Below the pieces are notes generated by a model that worked only from the letters and a program-made list of their open reading frames with translations, made no database searches and was not told where the DNA came from. A DNA stretch of 34,328 nucleotides, from NCBI GenBank assembly GCA_938084675.1, contig CALKGM010000011.1:1-34328 (forward strand), read 5' to 3'. Of the stretch, positions 23,953-32,597 are shown piece after piece; position 1 is the first letter of the stretch; every line of letters begins with the position of its first letter. The stretch comes from Candidatus Poseidoniaceae archaeon (GTDB taxonomy: Archaea; Thermoplasmatota; Poseidoniia; Poseidoniales; Poseidoniaceae). The position numbers were made by a program, and so were the translations under genes.

Positions 23953-25022
23953 GTCGATGGAAAAGAAGCGTCCCAGCAATACTAATTTTGCTCATCTGTA
24001 GTATGCCGATTGTATATTATCAACTTGGAAGTTTGGTTTATACTCAGGCTGCTGCAAGCAATCTTGAATGTTCAGACCACGCACCGTACAACACTCCGGA
24101 CAACTTTACCCCGCACCTTTGGGACGAAGGTTTGGAAGAAGGAATTATGGAAAAGAATGCTACTATTGCCTCCGATATGGAAGCATATTGGTTTGACCAA
24201 TGGGATAATGCTACCATTGACGTACCCGATGAACCAATCACCTTGGCTGCCTGGGTCATGGAAACCAATGCATCTCAGCCTTGGGTCATCCTCGTTCACG
24301 GCATCCGTTCTTGTAAAGCCAATCATGAAGTCTTGATTCCAGCAGCAATGCTTCATCAAGCTGATTTCAACATTATTCTATTCGATTTAAGAGACCACGG
24401 CAACAGTACTGTTGAGGATGGATTGGTTTCCGCAGGCCAACGAGAGTATCGGGATGTTCTTGCTGTCTGGTCATGGCTCCAAGAAGAGAAAGGCGTTCCA
24501 GCACCTTCAATCGGAATCATGGGAATTTCTCTAGGGGCGGGGACCACTGCAATCGCTTTTGATCAAGAGCGAGATGTTGAGGCAGTGTTCTTGGATTCTC
24601 CGTTTTCATCGATGGACCGAATCATTTCAGAGGAATTAGAGTTTGCAGGATTCCCTACTTTCCTCAAGGATGCAGCAGTGTTTGCCGGTAAGATTCAATC
24701 CGGCGATAATCTTGTGAAATTTGAACCGTTATCAGGCGCAGAAAACATTGGAAATCGTTCAATGTTCATCACGCAGTCAAACGATGACTACCGGATCAAA
24801 ATTCATCACGGTAATTCAATGTGCGAAACAGCCAAAGAGAATGTCAAGGAAGGGGGCTTCGTTGAATGCTGGTTTGACCATTCATCAATTTCGCACCAAG
24901 ATGGTGATGAGCCAGGCGTGCTTTCTCACGTGACGTTGATGATGACTCAAACGGAAACATATCGAGGACATTTGGTCTCGTTTTTCGAGAATAGCCTTAC
25001 TCAGCCCGCTGCGGTGGTTTGA
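23949..25022 (+). CDS. Membrane-anchored alpha/beta hydrolase
   Basis: This 357-residue protein starts at ATG 23949, overlapping the psd stop by four bases. An N-terminal hydrophobic helix (VPAILILLICSMPIVYYQLG, residues ~8-27) anchors it or serves as an uncleaved signal, placing the catalytic domain outside. The hydrolase core shows the oxyanion motif ILVHGIRSCK, the strand IILFDLRDHGNST, nucleophile S194 in IMGISLGAGTTA, a late acid region QSNDDYR and a histidine in LSHVTLMM. It resembles the BAAT/prolyl-oligopeptidase-like hydrolases such as yeast-type Bem46 proteins. Substrate is unknown; the coupling to psd suggests lipid or envelope metabolism, which is inference only. No truncation is seen. 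Confidence 0.83.
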   Translation: MSRWKRSVPAILILLICSMPIVYYQLGSLVYTQAAASNLECSDHAPYNTPDNFTPHLWDEGLEEGIMEKNATIASDMEAYWFDQWDNATIDVPDEPITLAAWVMETNASQPWVILVHGIRSCKANHEVLIPAAMLHQADFNIILFDLRDHGNSTVEDGLVSAGQREYRDVLAVWSWLQEEKGVPAPSIGIMGISLGAGTTAIAFDQERDVEAVFLDSPFSSMDRIISEELEFAGFPTFLKDAAVFAGKIQSGDNLVKFEPLSGAENIGNRSMFITQSNDDYRIKIHHGNSMCETAKENVKEGGFVECWFDHSSISHQDGDEPGVLSHVTLMMTQTETYRGHLVSFFENSLTQPAAVV

Positions 25023-25056
25023 AACCTCAAATGCTGACGGCAGGTTAGGGGAGCAC

Positions 25057-26223
25057 ATGTCGCAGCCGTCCAATTTGCATCTTCTTGGTCAAGGAAAGAA
25101 GGGCTTGCGCATCCATGATTTGGTTAAGGCTCCGGCTAACACTCCGTGGGCAAAAGCCCGCCAACAATCGTGGGATGCAAGCGAACCTGCTACGGTATAT
25201 ACGACTCCAGAAGCATTGCCCGATGGCACTCCGTGCACGGCAGCAACAGTCATTCTTCGGACCAAAGGGTGTCATTGGTGGTGGTCATCAGGATGTACCT
25301 TTTGTGGTTACTTTAACGATACAAGAGACGATGTTACCAACGAGGACCTCCATTCGCAATGGGCTTATGCAAAAGAGAAATTGAACGGTTTTGAAGAGCA
25401 CGCTATGGTTAAGGTTTACACCTCTGGTTCACTACTTGAAGACCGAGAAATTCCGGTGGAATTCCAAGAAACAGTTCTCAGAGACTGTGCTGAACTTGGA
25501 AAAGAATTGATTGTAGAAAGTCGTTGTGAACAATTGACTGAATCAAAGCTCGAATGGGCTACATCCATCAATCCATCGTTTACCGTTGCGATTGGGTTAG
25601 AGGCATATGATGACGAAGTGCTTAGATTCCATGTCAACAAAGGATTCTCAACGTCTTCTTGGGACCGGGCCGTAACCAATCTTGAACACTTTAATCTCAG
25701 GGTCAAAACATACCTTATGTTCAAACCCCCATTCATGAGCGAGGCTGACGCATTGGACCACAGTGTCAAATGGATTGAAGCCGTTGCAGAACGTTCTGAT
25801 GAAATCTCCGTCAATCCGATGAACATTCAACGAGGCACCGTAATCGACCGCTTGCATCGCCACAATGAATACCGCCCACCCTGGCTTTGGTCGCTTGTCG
25901 CCATGATTCAACGAGCACACCCCTTCATCCATCCCAAAGGCGGAATGAACGGAGAAGCAGACCAAGTTTCACGTCTTATCGTCCACCCTACTGCCGGAGG
26001 AAAGATCCGAGGCTCACACAATTGTGGCTCGTGTGATGGAGAAGTTGTTGCAGCGATTGAACGCTATGCAGTTTCAGGGAGCCTCTTGGAATTTGAAGGG
26101 TTAGCGTGTGGCTGTCAGAAAAAATGGGAGACTGAGTTGATGCTTGAGCGCCAACTCCCACTTCCATTAGGGCTCTCAAAACCTCGTCGAGCCCCAACTC
26201 TTGAGACACTGCGCTCACCGTGA
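25057..26223 (+). CDS. Radical SAM protein, archaeosine synthase RaSEA-like
   Basis: This 388-residue protein carries the spaced cysteine motif C72-x7-C80-x2-C83 in RTKGCHWWWSSGCTFCGYFN, which I match to the RaSEA family (radical SAM partner of ArcS in archaeosine, G+ at position 15 of tRNA). RaSEA converts the ArcS lysine adduct on preQ0-tRNA into archaeosine. Other supporting stretches are VKVYTSGSLLEDREIP, IGLEAYDDEVLRFHVNKG and SVNPMNIQRGTVIDRL. A second cysteine group near the C-terminus (HNCGSC ... ACGCQ) may bind another metal. ATG 25057 follows AGGGGAG by about 5 bases. ArcS and the tRNA transglycosylase are not in the window. The radical SAM call is firm; the RaSEA call rests on motif recall. 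Confidence 0.83.
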   Translation: MSQPSNLHLLGQGKKGLRIHDLVKAPANTPWAKARQQSWDASEPATVYTTPEALPDGTPCTAATVILRTKGCHWWWSSGCTFCGYFNDTRDDVTNEDLHSQWAYAKEKLNGFEEHAMVKVYTSGSLLEDREIPVEFQETVLRDCAELGKELIVESRCEQLTESKLEWATSINPSFTVAIGLEAYDDEVLRFHVNKGFSTSSWDRAVTNLEHFNLRVKTYLMFKPPFMSEADALDHSVKWIEAVAERSDEISVNPMNIQRGTVIDRLHRHNEYRPPWLWSLVAMIQRAHPFIHPKGGMNGEADQVSRLIVHPTAGGKIRGSHNCGSCDGEVVAAIERYAVSGSLLEFEGLACGCQKKWETELMLERQLPLPLGLSKPRRAPTLETLRSP

Positions 26224-26271
26224 ATTCATTGCCCGCAGGTGCCCCTTTTCCTTGACCTATGATGGTGAACG

Positions 26272-26277
26272 TTTATG
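26272..26277 (+). promoter_or_regulatory. Possible TATA-like box for the small membrane protein / oxidase-like operon
   Basis: GTTTATGA is a degenerate box A. A start ~25 bases downstream would fall near 26300, at the edge of the perfect dyad at 26300-26316. It is weak on its own; the spacing to the dyad is what makes it notable. Confidence 0.3.
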
Positions 26278-26299
26278 ACCGCCCGGCAAGTCGGAGGAA

Positions 26300-26316
26300 T
26301 GACCCCTATGGGGTCA
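26300..26316. promoter_or_regulatory. Perfect 17-bp dyad, candidate operator
   Basis: TGACCCC-TAT-GGGGTCA is a perfect inverted repeat of 7-base arms around a 3-base spacer. It lies 16 bases before the likely GTG start at 26333, just ahead of the GAGGTGAG ribosome binding site. It could be a repressor site near the transcription start or an RNA hairpin. Confidence 0.55.
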
Positions 26317-26332
26317 ATTTGAGGTGAGGCCC

Positions 26333-26605
26333 GTGTCAAATTCCACAACCCTTCCAGATACAACCGTCGGAACAGGAGAACCAACATCAAGTCGCGTGAT
26401 TCTCACGTTGTTCTTTGTTGGCCTTTTGGGCCTCTATTCTTTGTTTGCAAATGTCTTCGGATGGGACAATCTTCCACTCCTTGGAGAACTCGTTCCTTTG
26501 GTCCAGAATTTGGGCGGTAGCGGAATCTGGTACTACTTGATTGGATTTATTGTTGGCGTTGGTGCAATTGTAGCAACGCTCGTGGGTGAGGTACTCGCAG
26601 AATGA
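26333..26605 (+). CDS. Small two-helix membrane protein
   Basis: This 90-residue protein is of unrecognised family. I choose GTG 26333 because GAGGTGA (26321-26327) is five bases upstream; the longer start GTG 26324 would lie inside that site. A polar Thr/Ser-rich N-terminus of ~20 residues precedes two hydrophobic helices, VILTLFFVGLLGLYSLFANV and YYLIGFIVGVGAIVATLVGE. It ends 14 bases before the large oxidase-like membrane protein, so it is almost certainly its operon partner and possibly a small subunit of the same complex. No metal-binding residues are visible. Confidence 0.72.
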   Translation: MSNSTTLPDTTVGTGEPTSSRVILTLFFVGLLGLYSLFANVFGWDNLPLLGELVPLVQNLGGSGIWYYLIGFIVGVGAIVATLVGEVLAE

Positions 26606-26619
26606 TGGAGGTGTGATGT

Positions 26620-28614
26620 ATGGAAACTATTTTTATTACCGGCACCCTACTCATTGCGGTTCTTTTCTTTCTTTCTCAAACCCTTGCACGTGGTGCAGGA
26701 AACGTGGGAGGGGCGCTCCAACAAATCGGGTTATTTATTCTCAAGAAGAACCCACCCGGCCTTGTTGATATTTTCGACGACAAAGATGGTAGCGGTTCCC
26801 GTACATGGATGAACTTCGGAATGCTTTGGTTTGTCTTCGCAAGCGTCCTTGGGTTTTTGGCTGCCTGGCACAACTACGATCCTACGGCTCTCGACTCCCT
26901 AGCAAGCATCGGCTGGTCCTATGATGACGGCTCGTCCCTTCGTGATGCAACGCTGAACGTCCTCGGGTTGGCTCTTCTCTACGGCCTTATCGGCGGAGGA
27001 CTCGTCGCTGTGTCCCGAAACGGAAACGGCCGTCTCGCCAGTGAAGCAAACGCTTCGATGGTCGCTTTGTTGTTGACGGTTGTTCTGATCGTGAGTGTTC
27101 TGCTCCCCTTCATCTTCGGATTCCTGGATGTTGACACCGAATCAACAGTCATCTCAACCCTCCTACTAAGTTTGGAAACGCTTGCAATTGGCCTTCTTCT
27201 CGTACCCATACTCATCAACGTTCTTCTGACAACTGCTACCCGTGGAGAACAAGAACTGTCAACCAGTTCTTGGTTCCTCATCATGGCACTTGTTTCCAAG
27301 ATTTTCGCAATGGTCTACATCTTCTTGGGCGAGTTAGCTGACTCCACCCAAACCGTCTGGCTTGGTGAGCGTGTCTCAAACGGATGGGTCCCTCTTGCTC
27401 TCATGTTCTCGGTAGGATATTACACGGTCCCAATGGTTTCCAAGAAACCCATTTGGTCACCATCCATGCGCTCTGCAAGCATGCTTCTGTTGTTTGTTAC
27501 GCTCCCTCCATTCTTCATGTCTTCCGCTGAGGGAGGGAATGTTCTGGTGAACTTCGGGGCCATTCTCCTTACACTAGGTTTGCTTCCAATATTCGCAGGT
27601 TCAGTGAACATCATCATGACCGCAAATGCAGGCATGGACTCGGTGGTAAAGAATCCAGGTTCAATGGCCGGCATGCTCGCCTTTGTCTTTCTACCATTCT
27701 TTGCTATCGGTGGCTATTTCACCTCAATGGACATCTTTGTTGGAACCGGAGAACTCGGCGCTATGGCACATACCATTGACATGGGAATGATGTTTACCGT
27801 TGGAGGATTACTCATTCTTTCTTCTGTATTCAACAGTTACCCAATGGCCATTGGAAAACCACTTGCTACTCCATCAACCGCCAACCTAGCAGTTTGGATG
27901 GTCCTCGTTGGAGGAGTCACCTCTACTGTTACCTTCCTCGTTGGCGATTTCACAACCAACGCCATCACAACCTCAGGAATCGAAGATGTTGTTGCACCCT
28001 CGGGTGGATTCTTCCTCACCGGATCTGGCATGTTCTACATTCTTGGAATCGGAAGTATTCTTGCAACCCTCGTGACCATCCGAACCGGTATTTCCTCATC
28101 CGGTCGCTCGGTCTCAACTGAAACCCTTTCCGATGTGAACACCTACACCCTTGTAGCAGGCTCTTCAACCACCATTCGCAAACTAATTGGCCGAGGTGTT
28201 GGAGTTGATACGGAATTGGTTGTTAGCAAAACCGAGGAAATGGAGGGTGGCTCAACCATCATCGCCGTTGACTCTTCACTCCACAACGACGAGATCACAG
28301 AATTCCCTCCAAAGGCTCCCACAGAAGCCATGATTCAACTCGTCCAATATCTTACCGACAAAGGCCAATCTGTCTTTGACCTGTTCCTTTCCATGGATTT
28401 GGATGCTTCAGGGAAAGTCGATGGCGAGGAATTCCTCACCGCCCTTCAGGCAACAGATATTGACGCCCTTTCTTCAGTTGAAGCGGGTGAATTGATGGAA
28501 ATCATGGACCTTGACGGTGATGGAGAACTTAACCTTCCAGAACTTGACATTGCTATTGCTCAAATCAAGCGAGACTACGACATCATTCCCTCGGCAGGTT
28601 CCGAGGAAGAATGA
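26620..28614 (+). CDS. Heme-copper-oxidase-like polytopic membrane protein with C-terminal EF-hand pair
   Basis: This 664-residue protein begins at ATG 26620 after GGAGGTG. About 13 hydrophobic helices fill residues 1-500. Their order and loop motifs (VGYYTVPMVSKKPIWSPSMR, then LLPIFAGSVNIIMTANAGMD and FAIGGYFTSMDIFVG) resemble subunit I of cbb3/NOR-type heme-copper oxidases. Only three histidines occur in the whole protein (WHNY, MAHT, LHND), so the six ligands for two hemes and copper B cannot be present. The ~160-residue C-terminal domain is soluble and holds two perfect EF-hand loops, 593-604 (DLDASGKVDGEE) and 630-641 (DLDGDGELNLPE). Another Asp-rich loop, DDKDGSGSRTW, lies near residue 50. 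The fold match is my pattern reading, not an alignment. Function unknown; calcium sensing or a structural role is possible. Confidence 0.65.
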   Translation: METIFITGTLLIAVLFFLSQTLARGAGNVGGALQQIGLFILKKNPPGLVDIFDDKDGSGSRTWMNFGMLWFVFASVLGFLAAWHNYDPTALDSLASIGWSYDDGSSLRDATLNVLGLALLYGLIGGGLVAVSRNGNGRLASEANASMVALLLTVVLIVSVLLPFIFGFLDVDTESTVISTLLLSLETLAIGLLLVPILINVLLTTATRGEQELSTSSWFLIMALVSKIFAMVYIFLGELADSTQTVWLGERVSNGWVPLALMFSVGYYTVPMVSKKPIWSPSMRSASMLLLFVTLPPFFMSSAEGGNVLVNFGAILLTLGLLPIFAGSVNIIMTANAGMDSVVKNPGSMAGMLAFVFLPFFAIGGYFTSMDIFVGTGELGAMAHTIDMGMMFTVGGLLILSSVFNSYPMAIGKPLATPSTANLAVWMVLVGGVTSTVTFLVGDFTTNAITTSGIEDVVAPSGGFFLTGSGMFYILGIGSILATLVTIRTGISSSGRSVSTETLSDVNTYTLVAGSSTTIRKLIGRGVGVDTELVVSKTEEMEGGSTIIAVDSSLHNDEITEFPPKAPTEAMIQLVQYLTDKGQSVFDLFLSMDLDASGKVDGEEFLTALQATDIDALSSVEAGELMEIMDLDGDGELNLPELDIAIAQIKRDYDIIPSAGSEEE

Positions 28615-28632
28615 GGGTCGTCACCGGGCGTG

Positions 28633-29919
28633 ATGACGGTGCGCATTGGCCTCGTAGGCAAACCAAACGTAGGCAAATCTACGTTCTTTAGCGCAGCAAC
28701 CCTCGCTCAAGTTGACATTGCGAACTATCCGTTTTGTACCATTGACCCCAATGTCGGAGTTGCCTTTGTAGAGGCGCGGCTTGCCTGTCCGTGCAAAGCC
28801 CTGCGTGAAAAATTAGAATCCGAAGGACGCCTTGAAGCCGCTTCACCTGATGACCCACGTCAAGGTAGCCTCTGTGAACCACGGACGGGCTCGTGTGTAG
28901 GTCACCGCCGCTTCGTTCCAGTAGCCCTGGTTGATGTTGCCGGTCTCGTCCCTGGGGCGAGTGAAGGGAGAGGGAGAGGCAATGCCTTTCTATCGGACTT
29001 AGCTAATTCCAATGTCTTGATTCAAGTTGTTGACGCTGCCGGAACAACCGACTTAGAAGGCCAGTTCCTCGGTGGGGCCTCCTCAAAAGAAGAGGCTCTC
29101 AGTGCAATGAAAGAAGAGATAGCTTTCCTCGAAGAAGAATTGGATGCATGGATCGCCGGCATTCTCAATGAGGGCTGGACTCGCGGTGTACGCAGAGTGC
29201 AAGCGGAAGGCGAGAAGGGGTTGGCTTCGTTTGTTCAAGAGCGATTAAGCGGGCTAGGGGCTACGACTCAACTCGTTTCCCAATGCATGTTGCAATTCCA
29301 ACAAGAGCAACGCCCGGAAGGACAACCGTGGGATTGGAGTGCTGAGGTTCTCCAAGCGCTCGCTGCGACGTTGCGGCAAGGATTGTTTCCCATTGCCTAC
29401 GCAGCGAACAAGTGGGACATTGCTCCGGCTGGAGTGATTGATGACCTCTCCTCGTACTCGATTGAACCGTGCATGGCCGATGTTGAACTCGCATTACGAA
29501 GAGCAGCAAACGCGAATATCATTTCGTACCATCCAGGAGAAACCACCTTCTCAATCAATGATTCCTCTGCACTAAATGACGCCCAAACCAAGGCTTTAGC
29601 ACATATGCTTGCTCGGATGGAATCGTCCAATGGAACGGGCGTGGCTCGCCTATTGGACCGGGTTTTGTTTGACCTCCTGGAACAGATTGTTGTTTATCCC
29701 GTACAAGATGAAAGTCATTGGGTGGACGGTGACGGCAAAGTTTTGCCAGATGCATTTGTAGTCTCATCAGGAATCCAAGCCAAAGCCTTGGCTTACCATG
29801 TCCATACAGACTTAGGAGACGGTTTCATTCGTGGCGTTGATGGAAAAACTCGTCGTGTGGTAGGCGCAGACCACGAGTTGTCTGATGGGGACGTACTCAA
29901 AATTCACGCTAAGTCGTGA
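28633..29919 (+). CDS. ychF: YchF/OLA1-type translation-associated GTPase
   Basis: This 428-residue protein starts at ATG 28633 (GTG 28630 is also possible). G1 is GLVGKPNVGKST (K15), G3 is DVAGLVPGASEGRGRGN and G4 is ANKWD (N259-D262). A C-terminal TGS domain covers the last ~90 residues (AYHVHTDLGDGFIRGV ... DGDVLKIHAKS). This is the archaeal YchF/Obg-related group, thought to bind ribosomes. The NKxD form of G4 suggests GTP rather than the ATP preference of bacterial and human YchF/OLA1. Several cysteines in CPCKALRE and SLCEPRTGSC lie in the region between G1 and G3. It follows the oxidase-like gene by 18 bases and converges with the zinc-ribbon gene with a single base between stops. Confidence 0.92.
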   Translation: MTVRIGLVGKPNVGKSTFFSAATLAQVDIANYPFCTIDPNVGVAFVEARLACPCKALREKLESEGRLEAASPDDPRQGSLCEPRTGSCVGHRRFVPVALVDVAGLVPGASEGRGRGNAFLSDLANSNVLIQVVDAAGTTDLEGQFLGGASSKEEALSAMKEEIAFLEEELDAWIAGILNEGWTRGVRRVQAEGEKGLASFVQERLSGLGATTQLVSQCMLQFQQEQRPEGQPWDWSAEVLQALAATLRQGLFPIAYAANKWDIAPAGVIDDLSSYSIEPCMADVELALRRAANANIISYHPGETTFSINDSSALNDAQTKALAHMLARMESSNGTGVARLLDRVLFDLLEQIVVYPVQDESHWVDGDGKVLPDAFVVSSGIQAKALAYHVHTDLGDGFIRGVDGKTRRVVGADHELSDGDVLKIHAKS

Positions 29920-29920
29920 T

Positions 29921-30307
29921 TCAGTGACCTTTCGGGCGGTCATATGCTGGACTCAAACGAGCCATGTCTCCGGAATATCGGCCACCACGATAGATGAAGA
30001 TAACCGGTGCGAGAAGTGTGAGGACAATCAACAGTCCGAGGAAGAAGAGCCCCCATGGTTGGACATCCGAGAGGGTAAATCCCCAAAGAGCCCAAAGGAA
30101 CGGGATGTAAAGAAAAATACTGTAGCGCCGTGCAACAGCGGAGAAACGGGCGTTAGCGAGTTGCTTTTCAAAGAGAATAGGAACTTCTTCCCTGGTGACC
30201 AAGCCTTGGTCTAACCCGCATTGTGCACATACTTGTGCACGGGGTCCATTTCCATGAATGAAGAATTCACGGGGGTAGGTGCTTCCACAGTGTCGGCATG
30301 CTGGCAT
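29921..30307 (-). CDS. Zinc-ribbon membrane protein
   Basis: This 128-residue protein starts at ATG 30307, five bases after GAGGGA. The N-terminus holds a zinc ribbon with C4, C7, C27 and C30 (CRHCGSTYP ... VCAQCGL). Two membrane helices follow at about 62-79 (IFLYIPFLWALWGFTL) and 85-108 (LFFLGLLIVLTLLAPVIFIY), and a short basic tail. The ribbon most likely faces the cytoplasm. No named family is recognised. It lies 36 bases downstream of the pabB-pabA fusion on the same strand and is probably the last gene of that operon. A link to p-aminobenzoate synthesis is not obvious. Confidence 0.75.
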   Translation of the reverse strand: MPACRHCGSTYPREFFIHGNGPRAQVCAQCGLDQGLVTREEVPILFEKQLANARFSAVARRYSIFLYIPFLWALWGFTLSDVQPWGLFFLGLLIVLTLLAPVIFIYRGGRYSGDMARLSPAYDRPKGH

Positions 30308-30343
30308 GGCGTTCCCTCAAGTTGTCCAACGGCAAGGGATTCT

Positions 30344-32584
30344 TCAACCATCCGATGGATTCTGAAGAAATTCTTGAATGATTGCTCGCCCTTCGGGAGA
30401 GCCAATGGACTCTGGATGGAACTGAACTCCATGAATAGGGTGCGAGGAATGACGGATGCCCATCACCAGCCCAGTTTCAGATTCTCTCCCGTTGATGATG
30501 AACGAATGTCCTTCGTTCTCGTTGACGACGAGTGAGTTGTATCGCGTGAATGCTTCTGGCGAAGTTGAGGTTGCGAAGACGCCCGTCCCATCGTGCTCAA
30601 TTCGAACAGGAACACCATGGACAGGCCCATGCGGAGAGGGGATGACTTCCATTCCATCGGCAAGTGCGAGGGCTTGATGGCCGAGGCAAACCCCCAAGAC
30701 TGGAGTTGACAATTGTCCAGCGAGAGCGTGATGAGCAAGTGCCATGGTCAACGGAGCATCATCCGGAGCCCCAGGCCCGGGGCCGAGAACAATGTGAGTA
30801 GGTTTTAGACGGTCTAGAAGGTCAAACAGGGCCGTGGGGTCCGCCAATAGTTCTGCTTTCTTATTACGCCCCGCTAAGACCGTAACATCATGTCCAGATT
30901 GAGCGATAGCGTCTGCAACATTGAGTGAAAATGAATCCAAATTATCGATGAAGAGCACACCACAATCCCCATTGCTCTCAATGCACTGTTCAAGCGTCTG
31001 AACCGAGGCAGGAGTTCCTTTTGCCGCTGTTAGATTTTGATAACCGATTGGATGAATTTCAAGTTCGCCCCGTGGGATTGGGTTTTCATCGGCTTCCATC
31101 CATCCCGATGCAACTCGCAATGCAGCACCTTTCCATACAGCTTCTGAAACCTCTTTTGCGGCGTCTGAAGCAATAGTAATTCCACCACCGGCTCCGATGC
31201 TTCCTGCCCAACCAGATGTAGTTCTGTGAGCCTCCAGCGTCCGAATCAATATATTCCAAGACGAAGAACCCGTGTGGACGTCAACCCAGCCTGCTGAACC
31301 GGTCCAGAACGAACGTGGATGCTGTTCAAGTTCATCAATTACGGCGCAAACCATGGTTCTGGGACAGCCCGTGATAGAGCCTCCTGGAAAGATAGACTGG
31401 AAGGCAGTTTTCCCGTTGTGTTCCGGCCTGAACGTTCCGGTAATATGGCTGACAAGATGCTGAACATTTGAGTAAACTTCAACATCAAAACGGTCGATAT
31501 CAACCGAGCCCACTTCACATACACTAGAGAGGTCATTTCGCATGAGGTCGGCAAGCATGCGATGCTCGGCTCGTTCCTTTTCATCTCCAATCATTGCATT
31601 TCTAAGAGCTGCTGCTTCTTCTGGGGTTGAACCTTGTAGGCATGTACCTTTGATTGGGGATGAACGGATGTGTTCTTCATTGCAATCGAGGAGAGATTCT
31701 GGAGAAGAACTGGCTAATGCAAATCCAACATCGTCGGCTTCAAGGTAGACTGAATACGGTGCAGGATTGCTCTGCGTGAGGTGTTTAAACACCTCAAAGG
31801 GATGTTCAATAGGCCCCTGCCAGTGTTTTCCAACATTGACCTGATAGACTTGTCCTGCAATGATCCCTTGGCGAACCCGTTCAATGTTTTCAATATGGGT
31901 TTCATCATCGTGGGTTGTTGTTTCCACATGTCGTAGGAGGGACGTCTCGACGGGTTCAGTGGGTATCGCTTTGAGCGCCTCTTGAGCGGCATCAGCCCAG
32001 GGTGAATCTGCACCAAAAATACCGAGTTCATCGCTGTGGCGGTCGTGGAAAACCCCCCCTTCAATGAGCCACATGACGCTCAAAAGCGTCCCTTCTTTCG
32101 GAGGGTTCTGAAGGAGAAGCGGTTGGGTCCATTGCATCATATCGTAAGCCATTGCTCCAGACCAAAAAGGGCCTGAAGCCATGCCGTTGCATCCTGGTTT
32201 GTCAAACGGTTCAGGAGATGTAATCGGTTGTAGTTTGTTCAGCAAGTCACCTACACTTGAGGCGATAAGGGTGACGCTGTGATACCAACTGCCGTGCTTC
32301 CATTCTTCTACCTCGGCTCTTAACTCACACTTTTCTTCAATCAATTGTATGGTTCCAGAAATTGGAGAATGTGGTTTTGCCGCTGGCATTTCTAACCGAG
32401 ATGGTTGACGGATGATAGCACGTTTCTTTGGAGGGGCCGCAAGCATCGACCAGTTCGCTAAATGAGACGCTGGACCGCCTGAAACTAACATCACTCTGTC
32501 TGAAGAACCGTGGCGAAACGCTTCTTGTCCGAGCAACTTACACTGGCTGAGATGGGTAGAAAGTTCGGTCATATTCACCGACAT
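30344..32584 (-). CDS. pabB-pabA: Aminodeoxychorismate synthase, fused PabB-PabA (component I plus glutaminase)
   Basis: This 746-residue fusion starts at ATG 32584, 13 bases after the pabC stop; longer frames would run back into pabC. Residues ~1-535 are the chorismate-binding domain, with SSPIKGTCLQG (K312, the PIKGT form typical of PabB rather than TrpE), RAEHRMLADLMRNDL, FPGGSITGCPRTM and GAGGGITIASD. Residues ~565-746 are a class I glutaminase with LGPGPGAPDDAP, nucleophile C633 in LGVCLGHQALA and HGVQFHPESIGS. The glutaminase supplies ammonia and the enzyme makes 4-amino-4-deoxychorismate from chorismate. Adjacent pabC would finish p-aminobenzoate for folate- or pterin-type cofactors. 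The order (component I first) is the reverse of many plant and fungal PabAB fusions. Anthranilate synthase is the main alternative, less likely given PIKGT and pabC. Confidence 0.88.
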   Translation of the reverse strand: MSVNMTELSTHLSQCKLLGQEAFRHGSSDRVMLVSGGPASHLANWSMLAAPPKKRAIIRQPSRLEMPAAKPHSPISGTIQLIEEKCELRAEVEEWKHGSWYHSVTLIASSVGDLLNKLQPITSPEPFDKPGCNGMASGPFWSGAMAYDMMQWTQPLLLQNPPKEGTLLSVMWLIEGGVFHDRHSDELGIFGADSPWADAAQEALKAIPTEPVETSLLRHVETTTHDDETHIENIERVRQGIIAGQVYQVNVGKHWQGPIEHPFEVFKHLTQSNPAPYSVYLEADDVGFALASSSPESLLDCNEEHIRSSPIKGTCLQGSTPEEAAALRNAMIGDEKERAEHRMLADLMRNDLSSVCEVGSVDIDRFDVEVYSNVQHLVSHITGTFRPEHNGKTAFQSIFPGGSITGCPRTMVCAVIDELEQHPRSFWTGSAGWVDVHTGSSSWNILIRTLEAHRTTSGWAGSIGAGGGITIASDAAKEVSEAVWKGAALRVASGWMEADENPIPRGELEIHPIGYQNLTAAKGTPASVQTLEQCIESNGDCGVLFIDNLDSFSLNVADAIAQSGHDVTVLAGRNKKAELLADPTALFDLLDRLKPTHIVLGPGPGAPDDAPLTMALAHHALAGQLSTPVLGVCLGHQALALADGMEVIPSPHGPVHGVPVRIEHDGTGVFATSTSPEAFTRYNSLVVNENEGHSFIINGRESETGLVMGIRHSSHPIHGVQFHPESIGSPEGRAIIQEFLQNPSDG

Positions 32585-32597
32585 ACTCTCGCCCCGT

